Of a stretch of 6,923 nt of DNA, positions 5,884 to 6,923 are shown in pieces. The notes beneath the pieces are model-generated. The model did no database searches, had not been told where the DNA came from, and was given only the letters and a program-made list of their open reading frames with translations. Both the position numbers and the translations under genes were made by a program. Location of the stretch: contig JAODNQ010000077.1 of the NCBI GenBank assembly GCA_025464695.1, forward strand, positions 1-6,923, written 5' to 3'. Each line of letters begins with the position of its first letter. Position 1 is the stretch's first letter. This DNA is from Frankiales bacterium. GTDB lineage: Bacteria; Actinomycetota; Actinomycetes; Mycobacteriales; SCTD01.

Positions 5884-6054
5884 ATGGGTCTCTTCAAGGG
5901 CGACGACAGCACCGGCAGCACGCTCGGGACGCCGAGCAGCGACGTGACCGAGGCGCCCCCCGGCGGCAACGACGACGCCTTTGTGGTCAGCGGCGGCGGG
6001 GTGGCGGACAGCAGCACGGACGACGGGGGACCCGGCGGCGTGCCGGAGGACTAG
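5884..6054 (+). CDS. Small acidic Gly/Asp/Ser-rich protein of unknown function
   Basis: This is a 56-residue ORF starting ATG at 5884, 16 nt after the methyltransferase stop and on the same strand. It begins MGLFKGDDSTG and ends GGVPED. It is strongly acidic (about a dozen Asp/Glu against one Lys and no Arg), rich in Gly, Ser, Thr and Pro, and has no membrane segment or cysteine, so it is probably disordered. The third codon base is G or C in all but three codons, as in the neighbouring genes, and the ORF exactly fills the gap to the convergent MFS gene; both points favour a real gene. Against it, there is no Shine-Dalgarno site, so translation would rely on the upstream gene or a weak start. 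I do not recognise a family. Its TAG shares the CTAG at 6051-6054 with the MFS stop codon. Confidence 0.6.
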   Translation: MGLFKGDDSTGSTLGTPSSDVTEAPPGGNDDAFVVSGGGVADSSTDDGGPGGVPED

Positions 6055-6072
6055 CCGGCGCCCTCGAGGGCG
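6042..6072. terminator. Adjacent hairpins over the convergent small-ORF/MFS stops
   Basis: GCCGG (6042-6046) pairs with CCGGC (6055-6059) around an 8-nt loop holding the shared CTAG stop palindrome. CGCCC (6059-6063) pairs with GGGCG (6068-6072) around a TCGA loop, forming a 14-bp perfect DNA palindrome. The two stems share base 6059. They lie where both convergent transcripts should end, but no U-tract follows. The second stem belongs to a 17-nt sequence identical to 1280-1296 inside ceoC. Confidence 0.3.
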
Positions 6073-6923
6073 GCGACGGGCGCGCGGTCCTGGTCGTACC
6101 AGCGGCGGGCCAGCACGAGGAGCAGCCCGCCGAGGACGATCCCCGGCAGCGCCAGCAGGAAGCCCAGCTGCAGCCCCTCGTCGTCCCCGCCGTGGCCGGC
6201 CGCGACGACCCCGAACACCAGCGGGGCGCCGCCCTCGGCCACGGCCCGGACGACGGTCCGCAGCGCCTCCGCACGCCCGCGCATGGACGGCGCGACGACG
6301 TCCACCCGGACGGCGTCGAGGGTGGGGATGGTCGCGGCCAGGGCGGCGGAGCCGAGGACGAGGAACGGCAGGGCCAGCGCCAGGCTGTGCACGTGGAGCG
6401 CGGGGAGCCAGGCGGCGGCGGTGACGAGGTAGGCGATCCCGGTCCAGGTGAGCCGGGTGGCGCCGTGTCCCTTGGCCGCGAGCGAGTCGGAGAGCCGGCT
6501 GCCGACGACGATCCCGGCGACGGCGCCGATCCCGAGGGCGACCAGGGCGAGGTCCGCGACCGGGGTGCTGACGTCGTAGCGCGCGACGGCGAAGACGGTG
6601 GAGAAGGCGCTCGCACCGGCGAGGTAGTAGCTGCCCACGGTGGACGCCAGCAGCACGAGCACGAGGGTGGGCGTGTCCCAGAGCCGGCGCGCGACGGTGG
6701 AGAAGGGCACGGGCGAGGTGGACCCGGCGGCCGTGCGGGGCGGCTCGGGGGTGCGGGCCAGGACGGGGGCGAGCAGCAGGGCGGGGACGGCGAGGGCGAA
6801 GAAGGCCCACCGCCAGCTGAGCAGCGCGACGCAGGCGGCCCCGACCCCGACGCCCAGGGCCCCGCCGGCGAGCTGCCCGGCGCCGATGCGGCCGAGCGCA
6901 CGGCCGCGCTGCCCGAGCGGCAC
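6051..6923 (-). CDS. Major facilitator superfamily (MFS) transporter, N-terminus cut off by the window edge
   Basis: The frame runs off the right edge; 290 residues up to TAG at 6053-6051 are visible. The first codon in the window is a GTG, but the text there (VPLGQRGRALGRIGAGQLAGG) is an internal MFS segment, the loop before helix 5. About 100-130 N-terminal residues with helices 1-4 therefore lie outside. I count eight helices, at about 16-35, 38-56, 84-110, 124-143, 158-176, 180-200, 223-243 and 253-272, fitting helices 5-12. GSRLSDSLAAKG (141-152) is the second-half motif A (G-x-L-x-D). RGRAEALR (215-222) mirrors RGRALGR of the first half, as expected for the duplicated fold. It should be a proton-coupled or facilitated exporter or permease of the inner membrane. 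The substrate cannot be told, and no regulator is visible. It converges on the small acidic ORF with a 4-nt overlap. Confidence 0.88.
   Translation of the reverse strand: MPLGQRGRALGRIGAGQLAGGALGVGVGAACVALLSWRWAFFALAVPALLLAPVLARTPEPPRTAAGSTSPVPFSTVARRLWDTPTLVLVLLASTVGSYYLAGASAFSTVFAVARYDVSTPVADLALVALGIGAVAGIVVGSRLSDSLAAKGHGATRLTWTGIAYLVTAAAWLPALHVHSLALALPFLVLGSAALAATIPTLDAVRVDVVAPSMRGRAEALRTVVRAVAEGGAPLVFGVVAAGHGGDDEGLQLGFLLALPGIVLGGLLLVLARRWYDQDRAPVAALEGAG

Noticed and set aside
4524..6017. 497-codon minus-strand frame opposite the methyltransferase
   Set aside because: It is antisense to a gene with all TrmA/RlmD motifs intact. It shows no domain and covers three unrelated plus-strand features.
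4927..6810. 627-codon minus-strand frame overlapping the MFS gene in another frame
   Set aside because: It is Arg/Ala/Pro-rich throughout. The competing frame at 6051-6923 has clear MFS helices and motif A.
6921..6923. GTG at the right edge as a true MFS start codon
   Set aside because: The residues that follow are an internal loop before helix 5 (RGRALGR). A start here would give a protein with only 8 of 12 helices, so the gene is simply cut by the window.

Overview
The window is very GC-rich DNA, with G or C at nearly every third codon position, from an actinobacterium. The gene order supports this: DUF3710 end, OB-fold protein, DUF3159, then divergent APC/KimA-type permease and a split TrkA pair, then a TrmA-type methyltransferase. 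From memory it matches the M. tuberculosis Rv2696c-Rv2689c neighbourhood and the equivalent Streptomyces block. The window is a core chromosomal region. I see no mobile element, CRISPR array, tRNA or rRNA.

Layout. (1) 1-73 is the 3' end of a probable DUF3710 gene. (2) 98-1169 (+) is a two-gene unit: a small OB-fold protein and a six-helix DUF3159 membrane protein overlapping by 8 nt. It appears to start from a leaderless promoter. (3) 1179-2533 (-) is a two-gene operon of TrkA-type RCK proteins (ceoB, then ceoC) with strong Shine-Dalgarno sites and a 1-nt TGATG junction. It converges on DUF3159 with only 9 nt between stops. (4) 2534-2637 is a divergent control region of about 100 bp. (5) 2638-5867 (+) is a KimA-like potassium permease with a second leaderless-type promoter, followed by a TrmA/RlmD-like RNA m5U methyltransferase in a 4-nt GTGA overlap. 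(6) 5884-6054 (+) is an easily missed 56-codon ORF for an acidic Gly/Asp/Ser-rich protein. (7) 6051-6923 (-) is the C-terminal two thirds of an MFS transporter. Its stop codon shares a CTAG palindrome with the stop of the small ORF.

Working together. The core theme is probably potassium homeostasis. The permease keeps the residues I recall as the K+-binding set of Bacillus KimA and has the KimA-type cytoplasmic C-terminal domain. The divergent operon encodes two nucleotide-binding RCK gating subunits, but no Trk/Ktr membrane subunit is present in the window. Either the RCK pair serves a distant Trk/Ktr channel or it regulates the adjacent KimA-like permease; the second idea is inference. The OB-fold and DUF3159 proteins have no known role. 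The most notable features are the two leaderless-type promoters (one -10 lies inside a 15-bp dyad), the unannotated-looking small ORF, and a 17-nt palindromic sequence repeated near the 3' ends of ceoC and the MFS gene.
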